The notes beneath the pieces were generated by a model. The model was not told the origin of the DNA. It searched no databases and was given only the letters and a program-made list of their open reading frames with translations. Shown piece by piece: positions 25,109 through 34,308 of a stretch of DNA of 44,212 nt (positions within the stretch are counted from its first letter, which is position 1; every line of letters starts with the position of its first letter). This DNA is from Oscillospiraceae bacterium (lineage in GTDB: Bacteria > Bacillota > Clostridia > Oscillospirales > Ruminococcaceae): NCBI GenBank assembly GCA_018110925.1, contig JAGAZJ010000005.1:1-44212 (forward strand), given 5' to 3'. The translations under genes and the position numbers were made by a program.

Positions 25109-25137
25109 AGTATATCACATTGCTCCGAGGTTATCAA
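25109..25137 (-). promoter_or_regulatory. Promoter of the fbp operon
   Basis: On the minus strand TTGATA, 17-nt spacer, TATACT, about 30 nt before fbp. Confidence 0.75.
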
Positions 25138-25234
25138 GAGCAAAATATAAACATTGACAGTGCGAAAACGGGTGATGTGCCATATTAAAATTTTGTTTAA
25201 ATATCTCCGGTTTGTCTGTATATTGCGTCTTTTC

Positions 25235-25263
25235 TTGACCGTGCCTGAATTTTGTGTTACAAT
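25235..25263 (+). promoter_or_regulatory. Promoter of the FAD flavoprotein gene
   Basis: TTGACC, 17-nt spacer, TACAAT, 35 nt before the start codon. Confidence 0.75.
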
Positions 25264-25298
25264 GATCCTATAAATGATTAACTTTTGGGGGGATCATC

Positions 25299-26933
25299 AT
25301 GAACGGGATAAATTATGCAACGGAAGAGGAAATATCCGCTTCCTGCTGCGAAACGGGCGAGCTCAGGGCTGAAAAGACCCTCACCTATGATATCGTGGTA
25401 GTGGGTGCGGGAGCATCCGGCGTGCCCGCTGCGGGCTTTGCCGCAGAGCTTGGCGCAAGGACTGCGCTTTTGCAGAAAGGCTCGGGCGTTATCTCACAGG
25501 GCAACTGCGGCTCTGCGATAATCAGGTCACGCTCCACCGAGGCAGGCATCGCACGGTGGATACACCATACAAACAGCCTCTGCGACTGGAGAGCGGATAC
25601 AAAGCTGCTCCGTGCCTATGCGGATAATTCCGAAGAAGCTATGATGTGGGTGCTCAACCGCTCGGGGCTTACCAAAGAGACCGAGTACGGCGACGGCAGT
25701 AAAGTGGACAGCAATACCGACAGCGCAAAGCTCCTCAACGACGGCGGGAAGATATGCGCATTCAGATGTACCAGCGGCGATTTCACAGGGGTGTGGAACG
25801 ACAGGGGCAATACATATGACTACGGCGATGAGCACTGCTATTTTTTCGCACCGTGGATAGGTCCCAAGCCCCTTAATGTGGGCAATGCGCTGAGGACTGC
25901 TGTTGACAGGGTCAGGGAGGAAACAGGCCGCCTTGATGTATACTACTCCACTCCTGCGGTACAGCTCATAACGGACGGCGGCAGGGTCACAGGCGTGATA
26001 GCAAAAAGCGCCGACGGATATATCCGCTTTGAGGCAAAGGATGTCATACTCGCAACGGGCGACTATACCAACAATGCCGCCATGGTCAGGCACTGGTGCC
26101 CCGACATAGCGGACTTTGACAAAAAGCAGTTCGGTAAGACAGGTGACGGACATTTGCTCGCCATGAGCGCAGGTGCGGTCATGGAGCCGCAGGGCCATAC
26201 AAAGATGATGCACGACTTTGACTCGGCACTGATGTTTGAAGAGCCCTTCCTCTATCTCAACATGAACGGTGAGCGCTTCACCAATGAGTATACGGGCTTT
26301 GTGTATATGGGCAACGTGCTGAGAGGTCAGCCCTCATACAAGGGTTCTATGCTGGATGCAGACCACAAGAGCGGTTCAAAGGGCTGGTACTGCACGATAT
26401 ATGACAGCGACTATGTGAACTGGGACAAGGACAGCTTTGTGGACGGCATGGTCCCTCCCTTTGTGATGGAGAAGTTCATCCCGGGGGCTGTCGAAGAACC
26501 GCAGGGAGTTTTCAAAAATCTCATAGACCTGCACAGATGCGATACTCTGGAGGAGCTGGCAAAGGAGCTTGACATACCCTATGAGAATATGAAGTGCTCT
26601 GTTGACAGATACAACGAGCTTTGTGAAAAGGGCTGTGATACCGATTTCGGCAAGCCGTCAAAGTATATGCATAAGATCGAAAAAGCACCGTTCTGGGGCG
26701 CAAGAAAGCATATCCGTGTTTCTGCCGAGGTATCGGGAGTGCTGACAAATGAACACGCACAGGCGCTTGATGCAGGCGGTAACGTGATAGACGGGCTTTA
26801 CTGTGTCGGCAATCTTGGCGGCGGCTTTTACGGCGGAGCGGACTATCCGTTCCACCAGACAGGGCTCTCTCTCGGCAAGTGCTACACATTCGGCATGATA
26901 GCCGCAAAGCACGCTGTAAAGAGCGTACTGTGA
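25299..26933 (+). CDS. FAD-dependent fumarate reductase-like flavoprotein
   Basis: A 544-residue FAD_binding_2 protein. The dinucleotide fold VVVGAGASGVPAAGFAAELG starts near residue 32. A late 'DVILATGDYTNNAAMV' and C-terminal 'GLYCVGNLGGGFYGGADYPFHQ' complete the FAD site. The family covers soluble fumarate, urocanate and related enoate reductases and 3-ketosteroid dehydrogenases; the exact substrate cannot be read. No signal peptide, heme motif or FMN-binding domain is present, so the electron donor must be separate. A run of G (GGGGGGATC) precedes the ATG. It is monocistronic. Confidence 0.85.
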   Translation: MNGINYATEEEISASCCETGELRAEKTLTYDIVVVGAGASGVPAAGFAAELGARTALLQKGSGVISQGNCGSAIIRSRSTEAGIARWIHHTNSLCDWRADTKLLRAYADNSEEAMMWVLNRSGLTKETEYGDGSKVDSNTDSAKLLNDGGKICAFRCTSGDFTGVWNDRGNTYDYGDEHCYFFAPWIGPKPLNVGNALRTAVDRVREETGRLDVYYSTPAVQLITDGGRVTGVIAKSADGYIRFEAKDVILATGDYTNNAAMVRHWCPDIADFDKKQFGKTGDGHLLAMSAGAVMEPQGHTKMMHDFDSALMFEEPFLYLNMNGERFTNEYTGFVYMGNVLRGQPSYKGSMLDADHKSGSKGWYCTIYDSDYVNWDKDSFVDGMVPPFVMEKFIPGAVEEPQGVFKNLIDLHRCDTLEELAKELDIPYENMKCSVDRYNELCEKGCDTDFGKPSKYMHKIEKAPFWGARKHIRVSAEVSGVLTNEHAQALDAGGNVIDGLYCVGNLGGGFYGGADYPFHQTGLSLGKCYTFGMIAAKHAVKSVL

Positions 26934-27007
26934 CACAGTGCCCGTGTACACGATACACGATGATATTTGTGCAAAATGTAAAAAACGAACACAATGTCTC
27001 TATGCAC

Positions 27008-27036
27008 TTGAAATCCGTTCATGATTATGATATGAT
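27008..27036 (+). promoter_or_regulatory. Promoter of the fibronectin III protein gene
   Basis: TTGAAA, 17-nt spacer, TATGAT. Confidence 0.6.
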
Positions 27037-27083
27037 TATTATGGAATTCGGTACTTTCCAAATCTATACAACAGGGTGATATT

Positions 27084-27872
27084 ATGAAAAGATCATTGAA
27101 AATACCTGCGGCCATACTTGCGTTCATGCTTGCGGGCAGTACTGTTACTGCTCTCCCCTCTGCTGACAGCAGCAGTGTGGTATATGCGGCAAAGTCTGTG
27201 TCTGCACCAAAGCATATAAAGACCACTGCTGACACTTCTGCGGTCACTATCTCGTGGGATGAGGTCGACGGCGCTGATGCATACCGTGTATACCAGTACA
27301 GCAGCAAGACGGGCAAGTTCGTCAAGGTCAAGACCGTCGCAGGGACAAAGGCAAAGATAACAGGTCTTAAAGCAGGAAAGAAATACTACTTCAAGGTGGC
27401 ATCGCTTGTCAAGAGCGGCAATAGCTACAAGTCGGGCGGTGTTTCAAACAAGGTGGCTGTCACTACAAAGACTGCCGCAAAGAAGACCGCCAAGAAGACA
27501 ACTTCGACAAAGAAGAAGGGCGGCACCGTACCTTCAATGCCCACATTCAGTTCGGCAGGCTTTTCGGGTATAGGCCATGTTACCACATTCTGGGAGTACG
27601 GCAGAAACACCACCGAGGTCGAGCAGAAAATACTGGCTGACTTTGATAAGTATCGTTTCAAGGTCATCGGCAAAGGCTTTGATGTAAAGTGCGTCACTCA
27701 CGAAGCCGATGCAGGTGTATACTCCGCCGAGTACAAGGTCTCATACGACGGTGAGCACGTTTACACCATCTATGAGCATTACAGGGTGGGTGGCACCGGC
27801 GGCAACGGCACGATCGAATATGTGGATATAAATAATCCCTCGTCGGGCGTACCTGTCATAATCTACTACTGA
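27084..27872 (+). CDS. Secreted fibronectin type III domain protein
   Basis: A 262-residue exported protein. A signal peptide (about 1-35, possible cut after VYA) is followed by one fibronectin III domain (about 40-130: 'HIKTTADTSAVTISWDEVDGADAYRVY...GLKAGKKYYFKVA'). A Lys/Thr/Ala-rich linker (about 131-150) leads to a C-terminal domain of about 100 residues ('VEQKILADFDKYRFKVIGKGFDVKCVTHEAD') that I do not recognise. Such proteins in Clostridia are usually cell-surface or polymer-associated. AGGGTGATATT precedes the ATG. Monocistronic. Confidence 0.85.
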   Translation: MKRSLKIPAAILAFMLAGSTVTALPSADSSSVVYAAKSVSAPKHIKTTADTSAVTISWDEVDGADAYRVYQYSSKTGKFVKVKTVAGTKAKITGLKAGKKYYFKVASLVKSGNSYKSGGVSNKVAVTTKTAAKKTAKKTTSTKKKGGTVPSMPTFSSAGFSGIGHVTTFWEYGRNTTEVEQKILADFDKYRFKVIGKGFDVKCVTHEADAGVYSAEYKVSYDGEHVYTIYEHYRVGGTGGNGTIEYVDINNPSSGVPVIIYY

Positions 27873-27881
27873 TAAAAGATA

Positions 27882-27915
27882 CACACCTCTGCTGATGTTC
27901 GTCGGCGGAGGTGTG
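27882..27915 (+). terminator. Hairpin after the fibronectin III gene
   Basis: A long inverted repeat (ACACACCTCTGC with the G-rich arm ending GGAGGTGTG) lies 10 nt past the stop codon. The T tract is lacking, so it may be an RNA 3'-end stabilising hairpin or a weak terminator. Confidence 0.5.
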
Positions 27916-27948
27916 ATACTGTCGTGGGGTGTAGGGGTTCAGGGCGGT

Positions 27949-28215
27949 TCAGTCCTTTACATCAAAGCCGTGCGAACCCTTAACGGGCATACTGCGCACC
28001 GACATATCGGTGATGCGTATGTATGAGCCCCTTTCTATCATCATTATCATTTCGTCGATGGCTTTTTCTTCACCTTCAAGTTCAGCCTCAACAGATCCGT
28101 CGGGCAGATTTCTCACCCAGCCCGAGACTCCGCAGGCACGGGCGGCGTGATATGCACGGTATCTGAATCCCACGCCCTGAACATCGCCGTAGAAAATTAT
28201 ATGCTTTCTTATCAT
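27949..28215 (-). CDS. acyP: Acylphosphatase
   Basis: An 88-residue enzyme of standard length with the substrate loop GDVQGVGFRYR (10-20; catalytic Arg18) and 'GWVRNLPDGSVE' (catalytic Asn36). It hydrolyses carboxyl-phosphate bonds such as acetyl phosphate. The start is set by the promoter: its -10 (28232-28237) overlaps an in-frame upstream ATG, which therefore cannot be in the transcript, leaving this ATG after GGTGATAAGG. The gene is monocistronic and divergent from the hydrolase gene. Confidence 0.93.
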   Translation of the reverse strand: MIRKHIIFYGDVQGVGFRYRAYHAARACGVSGWVRNLPDGSVEAELEGEEKAIDEMIMMIERGSYIRITDMSVRSMPVKGSHGFDVKD

Positions 28216-28231
28216 CCTTATCACCATGTCC

Positions 28232-28260
28232 ATTATATATCATCTTCGCCGCAAAATCAA
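28232..28260 (-). promoter_or_regulatory. Promoter of acyP
   Basis: On the minus strand TTGATT, 17-nt spacer, TATAAT. Confidence 0.75.
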
Positions 28261-28270
28261 GTAAGGGGGC

Positions 28271-28300
28271 TTGATTATCCGTATCTTATTGTGGTATAAT
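28271..28300 (+). promoter_or_regulatory. Promoter of the alpha/beta hydrolase operon
   Basis: TTGATT, 18-nt spacer, TATAAT, 30 nt before the start codon; AGGAGG follows. Confidence 0.75.
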
Positions 28301-28329
28301 ACAATAAAGACATATGTCAGGAGGACAAT

Positions 28330-29424
28330 ATGGTACCGCAGAACTACATCACAGGTGAATATGCAGTCGGGACAAGAACTTTTTCACTTACCGACAGCGA
28401 AAGGGACGAAACTCTCGGCAGCGGCGGCAAAAGGCGGATAGCAGTGCGCCTTTACTACCCGGTGTCAAAAGAGAGCGCTGAGAGCGCCTCAAAAGCTCCT
28501 GCCCTTTCGGACAGAAAAGCAAAAGAGATCATGAAATTCGCATATGCCCGCAAACTGCCGGATGAAGCGGTTTATCCCGAACATTATGATGTGCCGCCGA
28601 TGGATGAACGTTTTCCGCTGATAATGTTCAGTCATGGCTTAGGCAGTTATGTTGAGGCAAACACATTCCTGTGCTGTGATCTGGCGAGCCGCGGCTATAT
28701 GGTGGCATCGGTGGGACACGCCAATGAAGCCCTGTTAAATGAGTATGACGACGGCGGTTCGGATGTTATGGACAAAAGCATATTGAAAAAGATGTATGAC
28801 AAAAATGTCATATCGGTGCTGTTTGAGATGAATAAGATCAAGAAATACAAAACCGCACAGGAAAAGCTTTGCGCATTTGACAGATTTCAGGACAGCTGCT
28901 GTTCATTTTTAAAGAACAGACTTGTCGAGTGGACAAAAGATGTGCTTTTTGCCGAAAATGCAGTCAGGGAGAGCTTTGCGGAGCACATAGACCTGTCTTG
29001 CGGCATTGGCGTGAGCGGACACTCCTTCGGAGGAGCAGTGGCGTACTATCTTTGCAGGTACAGCGATATATTCTCCTGCGGTATCAATATCGACGGGGCG
29101 ATGTGGGGCGAATATGACGATACGCCTATGACAAAGCCGTTCTGTCAGATAAGCTGCCGCTCCAACCTCAGCTTTGAGACAAGGCCGTTCCTTGACACCA
29201 CAGCCGATACCTATCAGGTGATATTTGAAGATATGCAGCATATCGGGTTTGCGGATGCGAAATTCTTCTGCCCGCTCCGGTTTGCCTGCGGCAAGCTTGA
29301 TGACGATGTGCTTCACGATAATCTTTCATATTCGCACCATGCGTTTTTTGACAAGTATCTGAAAGGTATGGACAGATCATTCGGCAGAGATGAGGCAAAG
29401 GTGCATTACATCAGGATACATTGA
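28330..29424 (+). CDS. Alpha/beta hydrolase (PAF-acetylhydrolase/dienelactone hydrolase-like)
   Basis: A 364-residue hydrolase. 'RFPLIMFSHGLGSYVEANTFL' holds the oxyanion strand. The nucleophile elbow is GHSFGG with Ser232. A late 'HHAFFDKYLKGMD' may carry the catalytic His and lacks an export signal. The overall order fits the platelet-activating-factor acetylhydrolase group of esterases. Substrate unknown. AGGAGG precedes the ATG. The AraC-type regulator follows by 39 nt and probably shares the transcript. Confidence 0.85.
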   Translation: MVPQNYITGEYAVGTRTFSLTDSERDETLGSGGKRRIAVRLYYPVSKESAESASKAPALSDRKAKEIMKFAYARKLPDEAVYPEHYDVPPMDERFPLIMFSHGLGSYVEANTFLCCDLASRGYMVASVGHANEALLNEYDDGGSDVMDKSILKKMYDKNVISVLFEMNKIKKYKTAQEKLCAFDRFQDSCCSFLKNRLVEWTKDVLFAENAVRESFAEHIDLSCGIGVSGHSFGGAVAYYLCRYSDIFSCGINIDGAMWGEYDDTPMTKPFCQISCRSNLSFETRPFLDTTADTYQVIFEDMQHIGFADAKFFCPLRFACGKLDDDVLHDNLSYSHHAFFDKYLKGMDRSFGRDEAKVHYIRIH

Positions 29425-29463
29425 AGCTGTGCAGACCACCGACAAATGAACGGAGATGATCGT

Positions 29464-30225
29464 ATGTTCACTATATTCCGTATGGGCTGCGGATGCCGCC
29501 ACGATAAGGATTTCGTCTTTGATCGACCCAACGGCGTTGACGGGTATCTCATGCTGTTTGTCAGGACAAGGGCGCAGTTTCTGATAAACGGGACACTTAC
29601 TGTCACAGAGCCCGATACATTCATAATATACGACAAGGGCGCAGAGATACATTATGGCGCATATGATGGCGAATATATAAACGACTGGATACGCTTTGAC
29701 GGCAATGAACCGCTGACAGGCGTTGACCTTTTCAACAAGCCGATACAGATAGACGGCAGGGTGGATGTGCCGCAGTATTTCAGGCTGATAGCCGACTGCT
29801 ACTACCGCACAGACAATAAGCAGACAGAGGGTCTTCTGGTTAAGGCACTCATAAATGAGGTCTATGCCGCAGGGCAGGAGATAGACGGCACGGTGGCGCA
29901 TTACAGGAAGCTTCTCGACCTGAGAGGCAGGATATACGCCGCCCCCGAGGAGGAATGGTCGATAAACCGCATGGCAAAGCTCATAAATGTGAGCGAGCCC
30001 TATCTGTACCGCCTTTACAAGCGTGCCTTCGGCGTCACCTGTGCGGCGGATGTGATAAACAGCCGCATAGAGCAGGCAAGGCATTATCTGTCCTACTCCG
30101 ACCTGGGGGTGGAGGAGATCGCCTTTATCTGCGGATACAAGAACTCCGTGCATTTTTCAAGGCAGTTCAAGCAGATGACAGGGCATTCCCCCACGGAATG
30201 GCGCAGGGAAAATATGGCTGTTTGA
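29464..30225 (+). CDS. AraC-family transcriptional regulator
   Basis: A 253-residue regulator. The N-terminal part is a cupin-like sensing domain ('GYLMLFVRTRAQFLINGTL', 'FIIYDKGAEIHYGA'). The C-terminal part has the two helix-turn-helix motifs of AraC proteins ('WSINRMAKLINVSEPYLYRLYK' and 'GVEEIAFICGYKNSVHFSRQ', ending 'MTGHSPTEWR'). The ligand is unknown. The chosen ATG lies 8 nt after GGAG; an in-frame ATG six codons earlier lacks a ribosome site. Its neighbours, the hydrolase before and a small membrane protein after, are candidate targets. Confidence 0.92.
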   Translation: MFTIFRMGCGCRHDKDFVFDRPNGVDGYLMLFVRTRAQFLINGTLTVTEPDTFIIYDKGAEIHYGAYDGEYINDWIRFDGNEPLTGVDLFNKPIQIDGRVDVPQYFRLIADCYYRTDNKQTEGLLVKALINEVYAAGQEIDGTVAHYRKLLDLRGRIYAAPEEEWSINRMAKLINVSEPYLYRLYKRAFGVTCAADVINSRIEQARHYLSYSDLGVEEIAFICGYKNSVHFSRQFKQMTGHSPTEWRRENMAV

Positions 30226-30313
30226 AACTGATTGTACTTTTTTCGGATCTCTTCGGTTAAATATGTGAGGATATGTTGAGACTGTCATGCAGTCACTGAA
30301 CGGAGGAGATCAT

Positions 30314-30520
30314 ATGAAGATGGTATTTTTTGTGAGGTTCATATTCAAGTGCATAAAGAGCATACTCGGCTTCAACGGCTTTCTGTATATACTCAGCCTT
30401 ATGCTTGACAGTGATTACGGGTTCAACTGGATACTGTGCGTTATCATCCCCATGATAATCGCTGTATTCTCGTTTGAGGCAGAGAGGCTCCGTGAGAAAA
30501 AGGCGTTCAGGCTGCAATGA
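30314..30520 (+). CDS. Small membrane protein
   Basis: A 68-residue protein with two hydrophobic helices (about 5-28 and 36-52) and a charged C-terminal tail (EAERLREKKAF). No family recognised. CGGAGGAG precedes the ATG, which makes it a convincing small gene; an upstream in-frame start has no site. It follows the AraC regulator by 88 nt. Confidence 0.65.
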   Translation: MKMVFFVRFIFKCIKSILGFNGFLYILSLMLDSDYGFNWILCVIIPMIIAVFSFEAERLREKKAFRLQ

Positions 30521-30590
30521 GCGCAGATAAATCATATAATGCCGTCAGGATCGCCTGTATATCGGGCGGTCCCGTTTGTATATCAAAAGT

Positions 30591-30630
30591 ATAGGATATG
30601 TTAAGGATAAAATAGCATATCCTATTTTAT
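30591..30630 (+). terminator. AT-rich inverted repeat (terminator or operator)
   Basis: ATAGGATATG (30591-30600) and its perfect complement CATATCCTAT (30616-30625) flank 15 nt and are followed by TTTATTTAT. It could end the small membrane protein transcript or be an operator in front of the ABC exporter operon, whose start is 103 nt away. A weaker GC-rich hairpin lies at 30548-30573. Confidence 0.5.
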
Positions 30631-30727
30631 TTATATGTTCGTTGTGCGATAATAGGGTAATGTTGATATCGGTCCGGTTTATACGATAGTATTGCCGGCG
30701 ACAGTATGTTTTACGGAGGAGTCCCGG

Positions 30728-32518
30728 ATGTTTCAGCTAAGATGGCTGTGGGCGAATATGAAGGGCAGCCGCAGGAACTATATCATAGCCCTGTGTCTGT
30801 CGATAGTCTGCAATGCGCTGTATATCGCCGCACCATATTTTCAGTCAAGGATAATAGATACGTTTGTTTCAAGCCCCGATGCGGTCGGCAATCTTGAACT
30901 GCACAGAGATCTGCTTTTCAGACTGCTCGGAGGTATGATAGGTTTTACGCTTCTGCGAACGGTATGTCAGTATTCATGCAATATGTACTATGAGGTAGCG
31001 TCACAGAGCATGATATACAAAGTAAGGACACATCTTTTCAGAAAGATAGAAAACCAGGATATGGCGTTCTATGACCGTTTCCGCACGGGTGACCTGATGA
31101 CAAGGCTCACAGGCGACCTGGATATGGTAAGACACATGGTCTCATGGGTCATAAAGGGCTGTGTGGAGTCTATGGCGCTTTTTACGGCATCAATGGTTTA
31201 CTTTTTTACCATAGACTGGCGCACGGCGTTGTGCATACTTGCAATGACACCCTGCATATTCATCGTCACAAGGAGGCTCTCAAAGAACGCAGGTCCTGCA
31301 TACCGCAGGGTGCGTGAAACATCATCTGCGCTCAATACCGCCGCACAGGAGAATATATCGGGCAACCGAATAGTCAAGGCTTTTGCCCGTGAGGACTATG
31401 AGATAAAGAAATTCCGTGCCCGTGATGAGGAATACCGCAAAGCGAACATAAATGCCGCATTCGTATGGCTGCGCTTTCAGCCCCTTATCGAGCTTGCGGC
31501 AGGCGGGCTCAGTGTCATACTGCTGCTGTGCGGCGGATACTTTATGATAAACGGTCACCTGACTATGGGTCAGTATGTGGCGATATCGGGCCTGCTCTGG
31601 GCGGTCAGCAATCCCATGAGAAACATGGGCAACTATGTAAATGACTTCCACCGCTTTATGGCATCGGCAGGCAAGATAATAGAGATATACTACGAAGCGC
31701 CGAGGATCGTTGACCGTGTGGATGCCAAGGACAGGGACAAGTTCAGGGGCGAGGTGGAGTTCAGAAACGTCACCTATTCCATCGGCGGCAAGAAGATACT
31801 CGATGACATTAGCTTTCATATATCCCCGGGCGAACACGTTGTCATAATGGGAGCAACAGGGTCGGGCAAGACATCGCTCATAAACCTGATACCGAGATTT
31901 TCGGACTGTGACTCGGGCGAAGTGCTGGTGGACGGCATGAACGTGCGTATGCACAAGCTCAGAAAGCTCAGAAAGAACGTGAGCATCGCCACACAGGATG
32001 TTCTGCTCTATTCGGATACCATAGACAGCAACATAGCTTTCGGCGACAGCGAGATGGAAGAGGCATATGTACACCGCTGTGCGGAGCTGTCTGCGGCAAG
32101 TGAGTTCATAGACAAGCTGCCTCAGAAATATGATACCATAGTGGGCGAAAGGGGTGTCGGTCTCTCCGGCGGACAGAAGCAGAGGATATCCCTTGCCCGT
32201 GCCATTGCTGTCAGACCCTCTGTTCTGATACTCGACGACACTACCTCCGCAGTGGATATGGAGACAGAGAACTATATAAAGGATTCTCTTGACAACAAGC
32301 TGGATTTTGACTGCACAAAGATAGTCGTTGCCCAGAGGATATCCACCGCAAGGAACGCAGACAAGATAATCATACTCGAAAACGGAAAGATAGCTGATAT
32401 GGGCACTCATGAGGAGCTTATATCCCATGAGGGCTACTACAAGCAGATATACGACCTCCAGAGCGGAATGGGAGAAGAGCCCGCAGACGGTCTCTCCGGA
32501 AAGGAGGCGACCGACTGA
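30728..32518 (+). CDS. ABC exporter half-transporter with degenerate ATPase site
   Basis: A 596-residue fused permease-ATPase of the multidrug/lipid exporter group. Six membrane helices lie in about 15-310, and the ATPase follows: Walker A GATGSGKT (375-382), signature LSGGQKQR. The catalytic Glu after Walker B is Asp504 (ILDDTTS), and the H-loop His is Gln536 (VAQRIST), so one ATP site of the dimer should be catalytically weak. That is a known feature of heterodimeric exporters such as BmrC/D and LmrC/D. The start is the ATG after GGAGGAG. Its stop overlaps the next start (TGATG). The substrate is unknown. Confidence 0.93.
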   Translation: MFQLRWLWANMKGSRRNYIIALCLSIVCNALYIAAPYFQSRIIDTFVSSPDAVGNLELHRDLLFRLLGGMIGFTLLRTVCQYSCNMYYEVASQSMIYKVRTHLFRKIENQDMAFYDRFRTGDLMTRLTGDLDMVRHMVSWVIKGCVESMALFTASMVYFFTIDWRTALCILAMTPCIFIVTRRLSKNAGPAYRRVRETSSALNTAAQENISGNRIVKAFAREDYEIKKFRARDEEYRKANINAAFVWLRFQPLIELAAGGLSVILLLCGGYFMINGHLTMGQYVAISGLLWAVSNPMRNMGNYVNDFHRFMASAGKIIEIYYEAPRIVDRVDAKDRDKFRGEVEFRNVTYSIGGKKILDDISFHISPGEHVVIMGATGSGKTSLINLIPRFSDCDSGEVLVDGMNVRMHKLRKLRKNVSIATQDVLLYSDTIDSNIAFGDSEMEEAYVHRCAELSAASEFIDKLPQKYDTIVGERGVGLSGGQKQRISLARAIAVRPSVLILDDTTSAVDMETENYIKDSLDNKLDFDCTKIVVAQRISTARNADKIIILENGKIADMGTHEELISHEGYYKQIYDLQSGMGEEPADGLSGKEATD

Positions 32519-34284
32519 TGCGAAATAAATACGACGTTGATGAACAGCTTGAGACACCATTTAATTTCAGCCACCTGAAAAGGTCCTTTGTCTATGTAAA
32601 AAAATACCGCAGGAATATGGCAGGCTCTCTGATGCTGAGCATATGTGCGGCAATAATCGGGCTGATCGGGCCTCTGATAACCCAGCGTGCGCTGGATGTG
32701 ACCATACCCGGCAAGGACATAAAGGAACTGTTCCTTCTTGCGCTGGCACTGCTCTGCTGCAATGCAGGCGCTATGCTGTGCGGAAATATGAGCGGACGCA
32801 TCATGACAAAGGTAGGTCAGAACATAATCTTTGACATAAGGGAAGACCTGTTCGCACATTTGCAGAAGCTGCCATTCTCATATTATGATGACAGACCTCA
32901 CGGCAAGATACTTATAAGGGTAATAAACTATGTGGACAGTGTATCCAATATGCTGTCAAACGGTATCATCATGTTCATTATGGAGATACTGAACATGATA
33001 TTCATACTCATTTTCATGTTCATAGTGGATGTGAAGCTGTCCATCGTGGCGCTCTCGGGTCTGCCGCTGTTCATGCTGGTCATGTTCGCCATAAAGAAAA
33101 GACAGCGCAGGGCATGGCAGTCGGTATCCAACAAGTCCAGCAATATGAACGCTTATCTCCAGGAGAATATCGTCGGAGCAAGGATAACACAGGTATTCAC
33201 CCGTGAGGAGGAGAATGCGGGCATATATGACCGCCTTAACGAAAAGTACCGCAAGGCGTGGATGGAAGCTGTCAAATACTCAAACCTGGTATGGCCGGCA
33301 ACGGACAATATCTCAACACTGGTGAGGGTAGCTATATTCGTCATGGGTCTTGTGATACTGCCCGCAGGCACGGTGTCCCTCGGTACACTGGCGGCCATGA
33401 CAGGCTATGCGGCTCGCTTCTGGCAGCCAATAATGAACCTGTCGAATATAATGAACAACTTCATAAACAACATATCCTATCTTGAACGTATCTTCGAGAC
33501 CCTCGACGAGCCTGTGAAGATACATGACAAGGAGGGGGCAGAGCCTCTCGGCACGATAGAGGGTGCAGTATCCTTCAAGGATGTCACCTTCGGCTATGAG
33601 GAGGGGATAAACGTACTTGAGCACGTTTCCTTTGATGTGCGCCCCGGTGAGAGCATAGCCCTTGTAGGCCCTACGGGGGCGGGCAAATCCACGATAGTAT
33701 CGCTCATATCCCGCTTCTACGACATACAGCAGGGAGCTATCACTGTTGACGGGGTGGACATATCGGGCGTGACCCTTGCATCACTGCGTTCGCAGATGGG
33801 CATAATGCTCCAGGACAGCTTCATATTCAGCGGCACTATTATGGACAACATACGCTACGGACGCCTTGATGCCACCGATGAAGAGGTGATGCAGGCGGCG
33901 AAGACGGTCTGTGCCGACCAGTTCATTTCGCTCATGGAGGACGGCTATGACACTCAGGTGAATGAGAGGGGCTCAAAGCTGTCGGGCGGTGAGAAACAGC
34001 TCATCAGCTTTGCAAGGACGCTTCTGTCAGACCCGAAGATACTCGTTCTCGATGAGGCTACATCGTCGATAGACGCAAAGACCGAGGCACTTCTGCAAAA
34101 GGGCATAAATGAGCTTCTTAAAGGCAGGACGAGCTTTATCATAGCTCACCGTCTGTCCACCATAAGAAACTGCGACAGGATAATGTACATCGACGAAAAG
34201 GGCATACTTGAGAGCGGCAGTCACGATGAGCTGATGCAGAAGCACGGCGCATACTATGAGTTATATACATCACAGTCTGTGTGA
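32518..34284 (+). CDS. ABC exporter half-transporter with canonical ATPase site
   Basis: A 588-residue partner of the preceding half-transporter, also six helices plus ATPase. Walker A GPTGAGKST, signature LSGGEKQ, Walker B ILVLDEATSS with intact Glu, and H-loop FIIAHRLST are all canonical. With the first subunit it should form an asymmetric heterodimer in the cytoplasmic membrane exporting a drug, lipid or peptide. One-base overlap couples translation. The alcohol dehydrogenase gene starts 24 nt after its stop with AAAAGGAGG, so the exporter and the four oxidoreductase/cupin genes look like one operon. Confidence 0.94.
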   Translation: MRNKYDVDEQLETPFNFSHLKRSFVYVKKYRRNMAGSLMLSICAAIIGLIGPLITQRALDVTIPGKDIKELFLLALALLCCNAGAMLCGNMSGRIMTKVGQNIIFDIREDLFAHLQKLPFSYYDDRPHGKILIRVINYVDSVSNMLSNGIIMFIMEILNMIFILIFMFIVDVKLSIVALSGLPLFMLVMFAIKKRQRRAWQSVSNKSSNMNAYLQENIVGARITQVFTREEENAGIYDRLNEKYRKAWMEAVKYSNLVWPATDNISTLVRVAIFVMGLVILPAGTVSLGTLAAMTGYAARFWQPIMNLSNIMNNFINNISYLERIFETLDEPVKIHDKEGAEPLGTIEGAVSFKDVTFGYEEGINVLEHVSFDVRPGESIALVGPTGAGKSTIVSLISRFYDIQQGAITVDGVDISGVTLASLRSQMGIMLQDSFIFSGTIMDNIRYGRLDATDEEVMQAAKTVCADQFISLMEDGYDTQVNERGSKLSGGEKQLISFARTLLSDPKILVLDEATSSIDAKTEALLQKGINELLKGRTSFIIAHRLSTIRNCDRIMYIDEKGILESGSHDELMQKHGAYYELYTSQSV

Positions 34285-34308
34285 TGACCGAAAAAAGGAG
34301 GAACGTAT

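Noticed and set aside
30591-30630. CRISPR-like repeat
   Set aside because: It is a single inverted repeat with no direct repetition or spacers.
31322-32560. A 412-residue open frame on the minus strand opposite the first ABC half-transporter
   Set aside because: It lies fully antisense to a gene with clear ABC motifs, its protein is rich in Tyr/His/Cys/Val without domain sense, and it has no ribosome site.
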